Source: Micromonospora thermarum (GTDB lineage Bacteria; Actinomycetota; Actinomycetes; Mycobacteriales; Micromonosporaceae). From it: a DNA stretch of 64,000 nucleotides. Of this stretch, positions 1-9,700 are shown one piece after another (position 1 is the first letter of the stretch; the number at the start of each line of letters is the position of its first letter). Made by a program: the position numbers and the translations under genes. Below the pieces are notes generated by a model, which did not search any database, was not told the origin of the DNA, and saw only the letters and a list, made by a program, of their open reading frames with translations. Location: contig NZ_JAATEO010000011.1 in the NCBI RefSeq assembly GCF_012034245.1, positions 1 through 64,000 on the forward strand. The letters are read 5' to 3'.

Positions 1-254
1 CGTCCCCGACACCACGAGTTGCAGGATGTCGTGTGGATCTAAGGGCGAACTGCGCCAGCCCGATCGGACACCGCTCGACTTCGGAACCGGCGGAGAGTTC
101 GAGCAACAGCCCGGCGGGCGGAATCGGACCGACATCCATTCGCCACAACCCGACCCGCGCCTGGAACACTTCGTCGCTTCGGACGGCTGCATCGAGCAGC
201 CGCGACAGGTGCAAGCCATTCGCGCCCTCGCATACCTGCCACGGAAGTCTGCCC
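1..254. other. Non-coding or remnant DNA at the left edge
   Basis: No convincing gene is visible. Open frames exist on both strands, but none has a plausible start signal, a recognisable motif or the strong third-position GC bias of the neighbouring genes. The stretch directly precedes a broken GntR gene and may hold its upstream region or degraded DNA. Confidence 0.4.
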
Positions 255-481
255 ATGCCTGCGTACACCAAGAAGCAACAGCTGATCGACACACTGACCA
301 AGCGGATCGAGTCCGGCGAGTACCAACCGGGCGCCAAGCTGCCGTCCGGCACTGAGCTGTGCGCCCAGTTCGGCGTGTACGCCAGGTCGTCCGATCAGCA
401 ATCGACTGGCTGAAAGCCCGGGGACTTGTTGAGGGAGCCCCCGGGGCTGGGGTTTTCGTTCGCGAGCCGGGCGGTCAGTAG
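255..481 (+). pseudogene. GntR-family winged-helix regulator, frameshifted
   Basis: The frame opens with MPAYTKKQQLIDTLTKRIES and continues through the GntR helix-turn-helix signature (GAKLPSGTELCAQFGV). The reading then breaks at about position 379. In the next frame the expected continuation appears (RQVVRSAIDWLKARGL, then GVFVREPGGQ and a TAG at 479-481). A single missing base between GV and RQVV would restore one protein of about 75 residues. That is the size of the small one-domain GntR proteins often found with actinomycete integrative elements. As written it stops early at 411-413, after the first recognition helices. It could be a true pseudogene or a sequencing error. Its end overlaps the convergent peptidase gene by a few bases. 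Confidence 0.75.
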
Positions 482-1515
482 CGCACCGAGATGCGGCGAT
501 CCACCGCGTCGACGCGGACGTCGCCGCCGTACGGGAGGATGAGCTGCGGGTCCGTGTGCCCGATGTCCAGGTCGAACACGACGACCGCGTCCGGGTTGTA
601 CGTCGCGAGCGCCCGGGTCACCGCCGCCCGCTGCTCCTCCGCGTACGCGACCTTCTCCGCCGCGCCGAGCGGCCGGCTGAACTCCCACGCCTTCGGCCGC
701 CCGACCAGCACGGCGGGGAACGTACCGAGCAGCCCCCGCTCCCCCAGGTTGCGCAGCATCCGGAAGACCTCGGTGGCCGACGGCAGCTCCTCGGAGGTCT
801 CCAGCACGAAGACCGCCCCGGCCAGGTCCGCCACGGGCGCGACCCGGTCGGCGGCGAGCAGCCAGTGCAGCACCTCCAGGTTCCCGCCCCAGATCCGGCC
901 CTCGACCACCCGCTGCGGCCCGGCCCAGGTCCAGCCCGAACCCGGGAACATCACCGGCTCGCGGTCGAGCGTGGCGGTGTCGTTCCAGTCGTTCGGCTGG
1001 TCGCCCCACTCGGTGGCCGGGGTCAGGTCGTACCAGTCGGAGGTGAAGAGCGCGGCGCGCAGCGAGTCGAACGTGAGCGGGTGCGCAGCCCCGGACCGGC
1101 CGAGGTGCACCAGCACCGACCCGCCGTGGTAGCTGACGATGCCCAACCGGTGCAGGTGGTTCAGCATGTTGGTGTTGTCCGAGTAGCCGAAGTACGGCTT
1201 CGGGTTCGCCCGCAGCACCGCGTCGTCGAGGTGCGGCGTGACCGTGATCAGGTCCTCCCCGCCGACGGTGGCCAGCACGGCGGTGACCGTGGGGTCGGCG
1301 AAGGCGGCGGTCAGGTCCCGCGCCCGGTCGCGCGTGTCGGCGCCCATGACGCGCGTCGTCGGGTACTCGACCGGTTCCAGGCCGAGGTCGTCGCGCAGCC
1401 GGCGCAGACCCAGCTCGTACACCTCGGGGAAGAGGCCCGGCAGACCGGCGGACGGGGAGACGACCGCGACCCGGTCACCGGGGCGCGGCTTCGGCGGATA
1501 GCGCAACGTCGGCAT
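475..1515 (-). CDS. S66 family LD-carboxypeptidase / MccF-like serine peptidase
   Basis: The product is a 346-residue cytoplasmic peptidase of the S66 family, whose members cut L,D-peptide bonds in recycled murein peptides or inactivate microcin C-type nucleotide adducts. The catalytic Ser is in GYSDNT (about residue 110), the Glu in GGNLE (about 210) and the His in GHTDPQ (about 318), so the Ser-Glu-His triad is complete. The N-terminal RPGDRVAVVSPSAG motif is typical. I chose the ATG at 1515 because TACCGT lies 7 bases before it, a leaderless-type -10. A GTG at 1524 would add three residues. Sequence alone does not separate the murein from the immunity role. No cell-wall or microcin genes are adjacent. 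Confidence 0.85.
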   Translation of the reverse strand: MPTLRYPPKPRPGDRVAVVSPSAGLPGLFPEVYELGLRRLRDDLGLEPVEYPTTRVMGADTRDRARDLTAAFADPTVTAVLATVGGEDLITVTPHLDDAVLRANPKPYFGYSDNTNMLNHLHRLGIVSYHGGSVLVHLGRSGAAHPLTFDSLRAALFTSDWYDLTPATEWGDQPNDWNDTATLDREPVMFPGSGWTWAGPQRVVEGRIWGGNLEVLHWLLAADRVAPVADLAGAVFVLETSEELPSATEVFRMLRNLGERGLLGTFPAVLVGRPKAWEFSRPLGAAEKVAYAEEQRAAVTRALATYNPDAVVVFDLDIGHTDPQLILPYGGDVRVDAVDRRISVRY

Positions 1516-1689
1516 GATCCGCACGGTACCGACGCACGCCAGTGGATATCCGCGTCGGCGACGGGGCGAAACGGCATGACACGTTCGAACCGGACCCTAG
1601 GCTGGCGGAGTGATCGGCGACACCCTCCTCCACCGCCACGGCCGGCACACCCTGCCGTCGCACCGGCCGGGAGCAGCGCGAACGCCTGA

Positions 1690-1749
1690 GGTGTCAGGAA
1701 CGGAGCCTTCCACAACAGAAGGCGTTGACGAGGGGCCCCTCCTTACACC
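1690..1749. repeat. 60-base MITE-like inverted-repeat element
   Basis: The ends GGTGTCAGGAACGG and (reverse complement of the right end) GGTGTAAGGAGGGG match at 11 of 14 positions. The middle carries a perfect 6-base hairpin, GCCTTC-cacaaca-GAAGGC. The shape suggests a small dispersed palindromic repeat. Only one clear copy is in this window. Confidence 0.45.
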
Positions 1750-1779
1750 CCGGTCCGCGCGGATACGATCCAGGGAGTC

Positions 1780-1793
1780 GGACAGCGCTGTCC
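1780..1793. promoter_or_regulatory. Perfect palindrome, candidate ppc operator
   Basis: GGACAGCGCTGTCC is a 14-base perfect palindrome 13 bases before the ppc Shine-Dalgarno sequence (AAGGAG, 1806-1811). It is likely within the 5' untranslated region. It could be a repressor site or an mRNA hairpin; no adjacent regulator gene points to its ligand. Confidence 0.45.
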
Positions 1794-1818
1794 TTCGTAC
1801 TCACGTAAGGAGCGCACC

Positions 1819-4605
1819 GTGACCGACCAGCACGACCACGACGGCCCCGACGCCGCGCTGCGCGCCGACATCCGCCGCCTCGGCACCCTGCTCGGGCAGA
1901 CCCTCGCCCGCCAGGAGGGCCGCCCCCTGCTCGACCTCGTCGAGGACATCCGCGCCCAGGTCCGCACCGACGCCCCCGCCGCCGCGCAGCGGCTCGCCGG
2001 GCTGGACGTCACCACGGGCACGAAGCTGGCCCGCGCCTTCTCCACGTACTTCCACCTGGCCAACATCACCGAGCAGGTCCACCGCGCCCGTGACCTGCGC
2101 CGTCGCCGCGCGATCCAGGGCGGCTGGCTGGACCAGGCGGCCAAGATGATCGCCGAGCGCGGGGTGCCCGCCGAGGAGATCGCCGCGGTGGCGCGCCGCC
2201 TCGCGGTCCGCCCGGTCTTCACCGCCCACCCCACCGAGGCCGCCCGCCGGTCGATCCTGTCGAAGCTCCGCGCGATCGCCGACGAGCTGGACACCGAGAC
2301 CACCAACGCGATCCTGTACGGGGCCAGCGACGAGGGCCCGGCCAACCGCCGCCTCGCCGAGCTGCTCGACCTCATGTGGCAGACCGACGAGCTGCGGCTG
2401 GACCGGCCGGACCCGACCGACGAGGCGCGCAACGCCATCTACTACCTGCGCGACCTGTACGCCGAGGCGGCGCCGCAGGTGCTCGACGACCTCGCCGACA
2501 CGCTCCGCACGCTCGGGGTGGAGACCTCGCCGACCGCCCGGCCGCTGACGTTCGGCACCTGGATCGGCGGCGACCGGGACGGCAACCCGTTCGTCACCCC
2601 GACGGTGACCCGCGAAGTGCTGATCATCCAGCACGAGCACGGCATCGCGGCCACCGAGAAGGCGATGGACCAGCTCATCAACGAGGTGTCGGTCTCCCGC
2701 CGGCTGCGCGGCGTCTCGCTGGACCTCTCCGCCAGCCTCGCCGCCGACCTCGACGCGCTGCCCGAGGTGGCACCGCGGTTCCGCCGGGTCAACGCCGAGG
2801 AGCCGTACCGGCTGAAGGCCCGCTGCGTGAAGGCGAAGCTCGCCAACACCCGGCAGCGGCTGCGGCAGGGCACCGCCCACGTGCCGGGGCGGGACTACCG
2901 CGGGTCCGGCGAGCTGATCGCCGACCTGGAGCTGCTGCGCGCCTCGCTGGCCCGCAACTCCGGCCAGCTCACCGCCGTGGGCCGGCTCGCGTCGACCATC
3001 CGTACGGTGTCCGCGTTCGGCCTGCACCTCGCGACCATGGACGTCCGCGAGCACGCCGAGAAGCACCACGAGGTGCTGGCGCAGCTGTACGGCGCGGTGG
3101 GCGAGGTGGAGGACTACCCGTCGCTGAGCCGGCTGGAGCGCACCAAGCTGCTCGCCGACGAGCTGACCGGTCGCCGGCCGCTGTCCACCCTCGACACGCC
3201 GCTCACCGAGTCGGCCCGCAAGACGTTCGACGTGTTCGGCACGATCCGGGAGGCGCAGGACCGGTTCGGCGCCGAGGTGATCGAGTCGTACATCATCTCG
3301 ATGACCCTCGGCGTGGACGACGTGCTCGCCGCGGTCGTGCTGGCCCGCGAGGCCGGCCTGATCGACGTGCACAGCGGGCGTGCGCGCATCGGCTTCGTGC
3401 CGCTGCTGGAGACCCCCACCGAGCTGAACGCCGGCGGTGAGCTGCTGGACGAGCTGCTGTCGCTGCCGGCGTACCGGGCGCTGGTCGCGGCCCGCGGTGA
3501 CGTGCAGGAGGTGATGCTGGGCTACTCCGACTCCAACAAGGAGGCCGGCATCACCACCAGCCAGTGGTCCATCCACCGGGCGCAGCGCGCGCTGCGTGAC
3601 GTCGCCGCCCGGCACGGCGTGCACCTGCGGCTCTTCCACGGTCGCGGCGGCACGGTCGGCCGGGGCGGCGGGCCCACGCACGACGCGATCCTGGCGCAGC
3701 CGTACGGGACGCTGGACGGCGCGATCAAGGTGACCGAGCAGGGCGAGGTGATCTCGGACAAGTACACGCTGCCCGCGCTGGCCCGGGAGAACCTGGAGCT
3801 GACCATGGCCGCCGTGCTCCAGGCGACGCTGCTGCACACCGCGCCCCGGCAGCCCGCCGAGATGCTGGAGCGCTGGGACGCGACGATGGACGTGGTCAGC
3901 GGGGCGGCGTTCCGGTCGTACCGGTCGCTCGTGGAGGACCCGGACCTGCCCGCGTACTTCTGGGCTTCCACCCCCACCGAGCTGCTCGGCGCGCTGAACA
4001 TCGGCTCCCGGCCGGCGAAGCGGCCGAACACGGGGGCCGGGCTCGCGGGCCTGCGGGCCATCCCGTGGGTGTTCGGCTGGACGCAGACCCGGCAGATCGT
4101 CCCCGGCTGGTTCGGGGTGGGCAGCGGCCTCGCCGCCGCCCGGGAGGCCGGCCACGCCGACGTGCTCGCCGAGATGCACCGCAGCTGGCACTTCTTCCGG
4201 ACGTTCCTGTCGAACGTCGAGATGATGCTGACCAAGACCGACCTGACGATCGCCCGCCGGTACGTGGAGACGCTGGTGCCGAAGAAGCTGCACCCGATCT
4301 TCCACAAGATCGAGCAGGAGTATGAGCTGACCAAGCGGGAGGTCCTCGCGGTGACCGCCTCGCCCGCCCTGCTGGAGAGTTCACCGGTGCTCCAGCGGAC
4401 CCTCGCGGTACGGGACACCTACCTGGAGCCGCTGCACCACCTCCAGGTGGCGCTGCTCCGGCAGTACCGGGAGTCCGGCGCGGCGGGCCGGGCGCTGGCC
4501 ACCGCGCCGGGCGGCCGGCGCGCGCCGAGCGACGGCACCGCGCTGGAGCGGGCCCTGCTCACCACGGTCAACGGCATCGCCGCCGGCATGCGCAACACCG
4601 GCTGA
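1819..4605 (+). CDS. ppc: Phosphoenolpyruvate carboxylase
   Basis: This cytoplasmic enzyme adds bicarbonate to phosphoenolpyruvate to form oxaloacetate, refilling the TCA cycle. The 928-residue length fits the bacterial family. Visible motifs are VFTAHPTEA with the catalytic His near residue 137, [10 protein letters not shown] near 569, the glycine loop [14 protein letters not shown] near 610, and the invariant C-terminal RNTG. The GTG start is fixed by an AAGGAG Shine-Dalgarno sequence at 1806-1811. The gene stands alone in its transcription unit. The opposing enzyme, PEP carboxykinase, is about 30 kb downstream on the other strand. A palindrome in the leader suggests transcriptional or mRNA-level control. 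Confidence 0.97.
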   Translation: MTDQHDHDGPDAALRADIRRLGTLLGQTLARQEGRPLLDLVEDIRAQVRTDAPAAAQRLAGLDVTTGTKLARAFSTYFHLANITEQVHRARDLRRRRAIQGGWLDQAAKMIAERGVPAEEIAAVARRLAVRPVFTAHPTEAARRSILSKLRAIADELDTETTNAILYGASDEGPANRRLAELLDLMWQTDELRLDRPDPTDEARNAIYYLRDLYAEAAPQVLDDLADTLRTLGVETSPTARPLTFGTWIGGDRDGNPFVTPTVTREVLIIQHEHGIAATEKAMDQLINEVSVSRRLRGVSLDLSASLAADLDALPEVAPRFRRVNAEEPYRLKARCVKAKLANTRQRLRQGTAHVPGRDYRGSGELIADLELLRASLARNSGQLTAVGRLASTIRTVSAFGLHLATMDVREHAEKHHEVLAQLYGAVGEVEDYPSLSRLERTKLLADELTGRRPLSTLDTPLTESARKTFDVFGTIREAQDRFGAEVIESYIISMTLGVDDVLAAVVLAREAGLIDVHSGRARIGFVPLLETPTELNAGGELLDELLSLPAYRALVAARGDVQEVMLGYSDSNKEAGITTSQWSIHRAQRALRDVAARHGVHLRLFHGRGGTVGRGGGPTHDAILAQPYGTLDGAIKVTEQGEVISDKYTLPALARENLELTMAAVLQATLLHTAPRQPAEMLERWDATMDVVSGAAFRSYRSLVEDPDLPAYFWASTPTELLGALNIGSRPAKRPNTGAGLAGLRAIPWVFGWTQTRQIVPGWFGVGSGLAAAREAGHADVLAEMHRSWHFFRTFLSNVEMMLTKTDLTIARRYVETLVPKKLHPIFHKIEQEYELTKREVLAVTASPALLESSPVLQRTLAVRDTYLEPLHHLQVALLRQYRESGAAGRALATAPGGRRAPSDGTALERALLTTVNGIAAGMRNTG

Positions 4606-4632
4606 GGTACGGGGACGGGGGCCGGCGGCTCC

Positions 4633-5415
4633 TCAGAAGTCGCCGCCCCCGAAGTCGCCCCCGCCGAAGTCGCCGCCCCCGAAGTCTCCTCCGCCGAAGT
4701 CACCGGCGCCCTCGCCACCGACGTCGCCCTGGTCGCCGACGTCACCCTGGTCGCCGTAGTCGGCGCCGTCCTGGAAACCCTCCTCGTAGCCGTACCCGGG
4801 ATCGCCCCACATCGGGGAGAAGAGCGCGTCGGCGATCAGCAGGCCGCCGACCACGCCCGCGCCGGCGCCCAGCGCCGTCTTCCACCACGGCGTCGAGTAC
4901 CAGCCGGCCGGCACCGGCCGGCCCTGGAACCGCCCGCCCGGGTAGTAGTAGGGGGTGTCCCGGCCCGGCTGCGGGCCGGCCTTGAACGTCTGCCCCTGGA
5001 CGTCCACCTCGCGCTCCCGGGTGAGCTGCCCGGTGCCCCGGGCCGCGGCGAGCGGCGGCAGGTCCGGCCCCGGGTCGATGCCCATCGCGGTACGGGCCGC
5101 CCGGATGTACGCCAGGCCCTCCAGCGCGGTCTCCCGGGCGAGCGCGAACTGGTGCGGCGTCCGCGCCTGCTCCAGCTGGGAGCCGGCGGCGTTGTACCGC
5201 TCCCCTGCGTCCGCGAGGGCCTGCCGGACCGCGGGCTCCTCCCCGTGGAGGTTCATCAACTGACCCCCGAGGCGCTCGTACCAGCGCTGCGCCTCCGCCC
5301 GCGCGTCGGCCAGTTCGTCGCCGCGACGGGCGCCGCTCTGAGCGCGGGCTACCGCGAGGGCGATCACCGCGCCGAGAACCACGATGCCGAGACACAGCAG
5401 AAGTTCCAGGTCCAT
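4633..5415 (-). CDS. Membrane protein with C-terminal GGGDF repeats
   Basis: The 260-residue product is not one I can name. It starts with a membrane segment (about residues 3-24) and continues with a helical, charged region (about 30-120). A second hydrophobic stretch around residues 180-198 (ALGAGAGVVGGLLIADALF) follows, and the acidic, glycine-rich tail ends in GDFGGGDF-type repeats. Such tails occur in actinobacterial proteins of unknown function and look surface exposed or disordered. TAGGTA lies 6 bases before the ATG, so the mRNA may be leaderless. It is divergent from rmuC with only 53 bases between the starts, so the promoters are shared or overlapping. No function can be assigned. 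Confidence 0.8.
   Translation of the reverse strand: MDLELLLCLGIVVLGAVIALAVARAQSGARRGDELADARAEAQRWYERLGGQLMNLHGEEPAVRQALADAGERYNAAGSQLEQARTPHQFALARETALEGLAYIRAARTAMGIDPGPDLPPLAAARGTGQLTREREVDVQGQTFKAGPQPGRDTPYYYPGGRFQGRPVPAGWYSTPWWKTALGAGAGVVGGLLIADALFSPMWGDPGYGYEEGFQDGADYGDQGDVGDQGDVGGEGAGDFGGGDFGGGDFGGGDFGGGDF
4636..4710. repeat. Five tandem 15-base units encoding GGGDF
   Basis: Five consecutive 15-base units, each beginning GAAGTC on the plus strand, encode the repeated tail of the minus-strand membrane protein. The third and fourth units are slightly diverged. Such a run can change copy number by slippage and alter tail length between strains. Confidence 0.85.
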
Positions 5416-5468
5416 GACGGGTACCTACCCACGCGCGCCCCGTCGTACCCGTTTGGCAAGCTCGCGGC

Positions 5469-6614
5469 ATGGACTTCTCGACGCTGGCCGTGGTGGTCGT
5501 CTGCCTCGCCGCGGGTGGCGCGGTGGGCTGGTACGCCGCCCGCGTCCGGTCCGCCACCGAGATCGCCCGGCTGGAGGCCACCCTCGCGGCCACCCGGGAG
5601 GGCGAGGGCCGCCTGGAGCAGTCCATGCGCGCGCTCAGCTACGAGGCCACCGCCCAGTCCCAGGAGGCGGTGGCCCGCGCGGTGGCGCCCCTGCACGAAA
5701 CCCTGCGGCGGTACGAGCTGCGCGTCGCCGAGCTGGAACGCGACCGGGTCGACGCGTACGCCGAGCTGCGCGAGCAGGTCCGCACGATGAGCACGGTCTC
5801 CGGTGAGCTGCGCACGGAGACCAAGCAGCTCGTGGCGGCACTGCGGGCACCCCAGGTGCGGGGCCGGTGGGGCGAGCACCAGCTGCGTCGCATCGTCGAG
5901 GCGGCCGGCATGCTGGAGCACTGCGACTTCGCCGAGCAGGTCACCGCCGCGACCGACCACCAGGGCGTCCGGCCCGACCTGGTGGTGCGCCTGCACGGCG
6001 GCCGGTCGGTGGTGGTCGACGCGAAGGCGCCGTTCGAGGCGTACCTGACCGCGATGGAGGCGCGCGACGAGCGTGGCCGCGACGCCCACCTCGACGCGCA
6101 CGCGAAACACGTGCGGGCCCACGTGGACGCGCTGGCCGCCAAGTCGTACTGGGCGGCGTTCGACCAGGCGCCCGAGTTCGTGGTGCTGTTCGTGCCGGCC
6201 GACCCGTTCCTCGACGTCGCGTTGCAGCGCGACCCCACGCTGCTGGAGCACGCGTTCGCCCGCAACGTGGTGCTCGCGACGCCGGCCACCCTGGTCGCGC
6301 TGCTGCGCACGGTCGCCTACTCGTGGCGGCAGGAGGCGCTGGCCCGCAACGCGGTGGCGGTGCACTCCCTCGCCCGTGAGCTGTACGGGCGGCTGTCCAC
6401 ACTCGGCGACCATGTCGGGAAGTTGGGGGCGTCGCTCGGCGGGGCGGTCACCGCGTACAACCGGGCGGTGGGCTCGCTGGAGGCGCGGGTGCTGGTCAGC
6501 GCCCGCAAGCTCGCCGAGTTGGGCGTCTCCGACGACGAGCTGGCCACGCCGACGCAGGTCGAGATCACTCCGCGGCAGCCCCAGGCACCGGAGCTGCTGG
6601 AGCCGGGATCCTGA
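5469..6614 (+). CDS. rmuC: DNA recombination protein RmuC
   Basis: RmuC proteins are membrane-anchored and limit DNA inversions and rearrangements at repeats; they contain a nuclease-like core. The 381-residue product has an N-terminal membrane helix (about residues 5-23), a coiled-coil region (about 30-110), and the conserved core. The core shows GRWGEHQLRRIVEAAGM (about 133-149), RPDLVVRL, VVVDAKAPFEAY (about 180) and FVPADPF. The possible -10 CAAGCT 6 bases before the ATG and the lack of a Shine-Dalgarno sequence suggest a leaderless message. It is divergent from the glycine-rich membrane protein gene and followed by the protease pair, with which no link is evident. Confidence 0.92.
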   Translation: MDFSTLAVVVVCLAAGGAVGWYAARVRSATEIARLEATLAATREGEGRLEQSMRALSYEATAQSQEAVARAVAPLHETLRRYELRVAELERDRVDAYAELREQVRTMSTVSGELRTETKQLVAALRAPQVRGRWGEHQLRRIVEAAGMLEHCDFAEQVTAATDHQGVRPDLVVRLHGGRSVVVDAKAPFEAYLTAMEARDERGRDAHLDAHAKHVRAHVDALAAKSYWAAFDQAPEFVVLFVPADPFLDVALQRDPTLLEHAFARNVVLATPATLVALLRTVAYSWRQEALARNAVAVHSLARELYGRLSTLGDHVGKLGASLGGAVTAYNRAVGSLEARVLVSARKLAELGVSDDELATPTQVEITPRQPQAPELLEPGS

Positions 6615-6651
6615 GTGGACGTTCACCGTCCGTCCACACCCGGCGGTGGAT

Positions 6652-6678
6652 GTGACAATGCGTGTCCACGCATGTCAC
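6652..6678. promoter_or_regulatory. Inverted repeat upstream of first subtilase
   Basis: GTGACAATGCGTG and CACGCATGTCAC form 12-base arms around a 2-base centre, with one extra A in the left arm. It sits 38 bases after the rmuC stop and about 110 bases before the protease start. There is no T-run, so an operator is at least as likely as a terminator. Confidence 0.5.
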
Positions 6679-6790
6679 GAGATGGTCACAACGAACTCGG
6701 CGGTAGTGACACCGGACATCGATACCCCGAAGGATTTCGCTCACGCGTGCCCTGCATCTGAGAGGGCCCTGTTCTCTGGAGGAAGAGAAC

Positions 6791-9700
6791 GTGAGCAAAC
6801 CCCGAAACCTGAGCCGGCGTACCTCCGCCGCGCTCTTCGCGTCGGTCATGGCGGCCAGTGCCGTGACCGTCGCGGGCGGTGCCACCGCAAGCGCCGCACC
6901 CGCCGCACCCAGCACCGCACCGGCAACCCCCGTCGAGGCGCTGGGCTCACACGACGCCAAGCTGCTCGCCGAGGCGGAGGCCAAGAAGGCCGCCACTGTC
7001 ACCCTGATCGTCGCGACCGAGAAGGGCGCGGCGAAGGACGTCGCCGACGACCTGAAGGGTCTCGGCGCGGCCGTCACCGAGCGGTACGACACGATCGGCT
7101 ACGTCCTGGCCAAGGTGCCCACCGACCGGGTGGTCAAGGCCGCGACGCTGCCCGGCGTCTCCGCGGTCGACCTGGACGAGACGATCCAGCGTCCCGACCC
7201 GAAGCCGGAGGCGGCGCCGTCCGGCCAGAAGACCGCCAGGCAGGGCGCGACGCTGAGCGGTCCGGGCGCCGACACCCGTGCCGCCAACCCGTACATGCCG
7301 ACCAACGAGACCGGCGCGGTCCGGTTCGTCGACGAGCACCCGGAGTGGGACGGGCGCGGCGTCACGATCGGCATCATGGACTCCGGCGTGGACCTGGAGC
7401 ACCCGGCGCTCCAGGCGACCACCACCGGTGAGCGCAAGATCGTCGACTGGGTCACCGCGACGGACCCGTTCGAGGACGCGACCTGGCGTCCGATGATCGC
7501 CGAGGTGACCGGCCCGACGTTCAGCGCGGCGGGTGCCACCTGGACCGCTCCGGCGGGCACCTACCGGTTCAACCGGTTCAGCGAGTCCGTCACCAACAAC
7601 AGCGAGCCGGGCGGTGACGTCAACCGCGACGGCGACCGGACCGACGCCTTTGGCATCCTCTTCGACCCGGCCACCAACAACATCTGGGTCGACACCGACC
7701 AGGACAACGACTTCACCGACGAGGCCGTCATGCGGCCGTACAAGGAGAAGTTCGACATCGGCCACTTCGGCACCGACGACCCGGCGACGGCGGTCAAGGA
7801 GCGGATGTCGTTCGTGGTCGAGTACCGCAAGGGCGTGGACACCGCCCCGGTCGGCGGCCCCGGCCTGGTCGACTACGTGAACATCGGCATCATCGAGAGC
7901 GCGCACGGCACCCACGTCGCCGGCATCACCGCCGCCAACGACATGCTGGGCAACGACGCGTTCGACGGTGCCGCCCCCGGCGCCAAACTGGTCTCCGCCC
8001 GGGCCTGCTCGTGGGGTGGCGGCTGCACGTACGCCGCCCTCACCACCGGCATGGCCGACCTGGTCATCAACCGTGGCGTCGACGTCATCAACATGTCGAT
8101 CGGCGGCCTGCCCGCGCTGAACGACGGCAACAACGCCCGCGCCGAGCTGTACAACAACCTGATCACCACCTACGGCGTGCAGATGTTCATCTCGGCCGGC
8201 AACTCCGGCCCGGGCCTGAACACCATCGGCGACCCGTCCGCGTCGGCCAACGTGGTCAGCGTCGCTGCCAGCATCAGCAAGGACACCTGGTTGGCGAACT
8301 ACGGCTCGGTCGTGAAGACGAAGAACGCGCTGTTCAACTTCTCCTCGCGGGGCCCGCGCGAGGACGGCGGCGCCAAGCCGAACATCGCCGCGCCGGGTTC
8401 GGCCATCTCCACCACCCCGGTCTGGCAGGCCGGCAGCCCGGTCCCCGAGGCCGGTTACGCCCTCCCGCCGGGCTACGGGATGTTCAACGGCACCTCGATG
8501 GCCTCCCCGCAGGCCGCCGGCGCCGCGGCGCTGCTGCTGTCGGCAGCCAGGGCGACCGACAGGGGCGTCACGCCGGCGATGCTGCGACGGGCGATCTACA
8601 GCTCCGCCAAGCCGATCGCCGGCGTCCCGACGTACGGCCAGGGCTACGGCATGTTCGACGTGCCGGGTGCGTGGAAGCTGCTGCGCAAGGGTGTGGAGAC
8701 CCGCTCGTACACCTCCGACGCCCCGGTCTGCACGGTGCTCTCCGGTCAGCTCGGCACCCCGAACCGGGGCACCGGCGTCTACAACCGCTGCGGCTCGGCC
8801 GACGGCGGGCACAAGGTCGGCCAGTCGAAGACCTACCAGGTCGAGCTGACCCGCACCAGCGGCCCGGCCGGCACCGTGAAGCACAACGTCGGGCTGCGGG
8901 GCAACGACGGCACGTTCTCCGCGCCGAAGACCGTCGCCCTGCCGCTGAACAGGACGGTCACCGTCGCGGTCACCGCCAGGCCGAGGACCGCCGGCGCGCA
9001 CGGCACGATCGTGACCATCGACGACCCGGCGACCACCGGGATCGACTTCGAGGTGTCCGCCGTGGTGGTGGCCTCGAACGACGTCCGGAAGCCGGAGTTC
9101 TCGTTCACGGCGGAGGGCTCGGTCGACCGGAACGGCTTCACGTCGTACTTCGTGACGGTGCCGCCGGGCGCCGGGGCGCTGCAGGTGAACCTCTCGGGCA
9201 TCGCGACCGGCTCGCACACCCGGTTCATCGCCTTCAACCCGTACGGCGTGCCGGTGGAGAGCACCTCCAGCCTGAACTGCTACACCAACTTCTCGAACGC
9301 CGCCACCTGCAAGCCGCAGGAGCGGGACTACCAGAACCCAGTCCCGGGTGTCTGGGAGATCGAGGTGGAGTCCCGACGCACCTCGCCGTCGCTGAACAAC
9401 CCGTTCCAGCTCCAGGCACGGGTCCAGGGCGTCGCGGTCGAGCCGGCCGTGGTCGAGCTGCCGGCGGTCGACGCCGGTACGGCGACCCCGGTGACCTGGT
9501 CGCTGAAGAACAACTTCGGCCCGGTCGCGGTGACCGGCCAGGGCGGTCCGCTGTCCAGCGTCCACGCCGAGCGGCCGACCATCGTCGAGCTGGCTCAGCA
9601 GGAGTTCACGGTCGAGGTGCCGGCGGGCGCGACCAGCTTCACCGCCCGCATCGGCAACCCGTCGAACGCCAGCGCCGACCTCGACCTGTACGTCTATCGG

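Larger units (their letters stand above)
1516..1818. other. Intergenic region upstream of ppc with hairpin element and palindrome
   Basis: This spacer lies between the divergent peptidase and ppc genes. It holds a 60-base element with imperfect terminal inverted repeats (1690-1749) and then a 14-base perfect palindrome (1780-1793) just upstream of the ppc Shine-Dalgarno sequence. A possible -10 box (TACGAT, 1764-1769) would place the ppc transcription start near 1776, so the palindrome would lie at the 5' end of the ppc transcript. No gene is credible here. Confidence 0.5.

Noticed and set aside
1801..4305. Long minus-strand frame of 834 codons opposite ppc
   Set aside because: It is the antisense shadow of a GC-rich gene; composition is Arg/Gly/Ala/His-rich with no motif, and ppc on the other strand is unambiguous.
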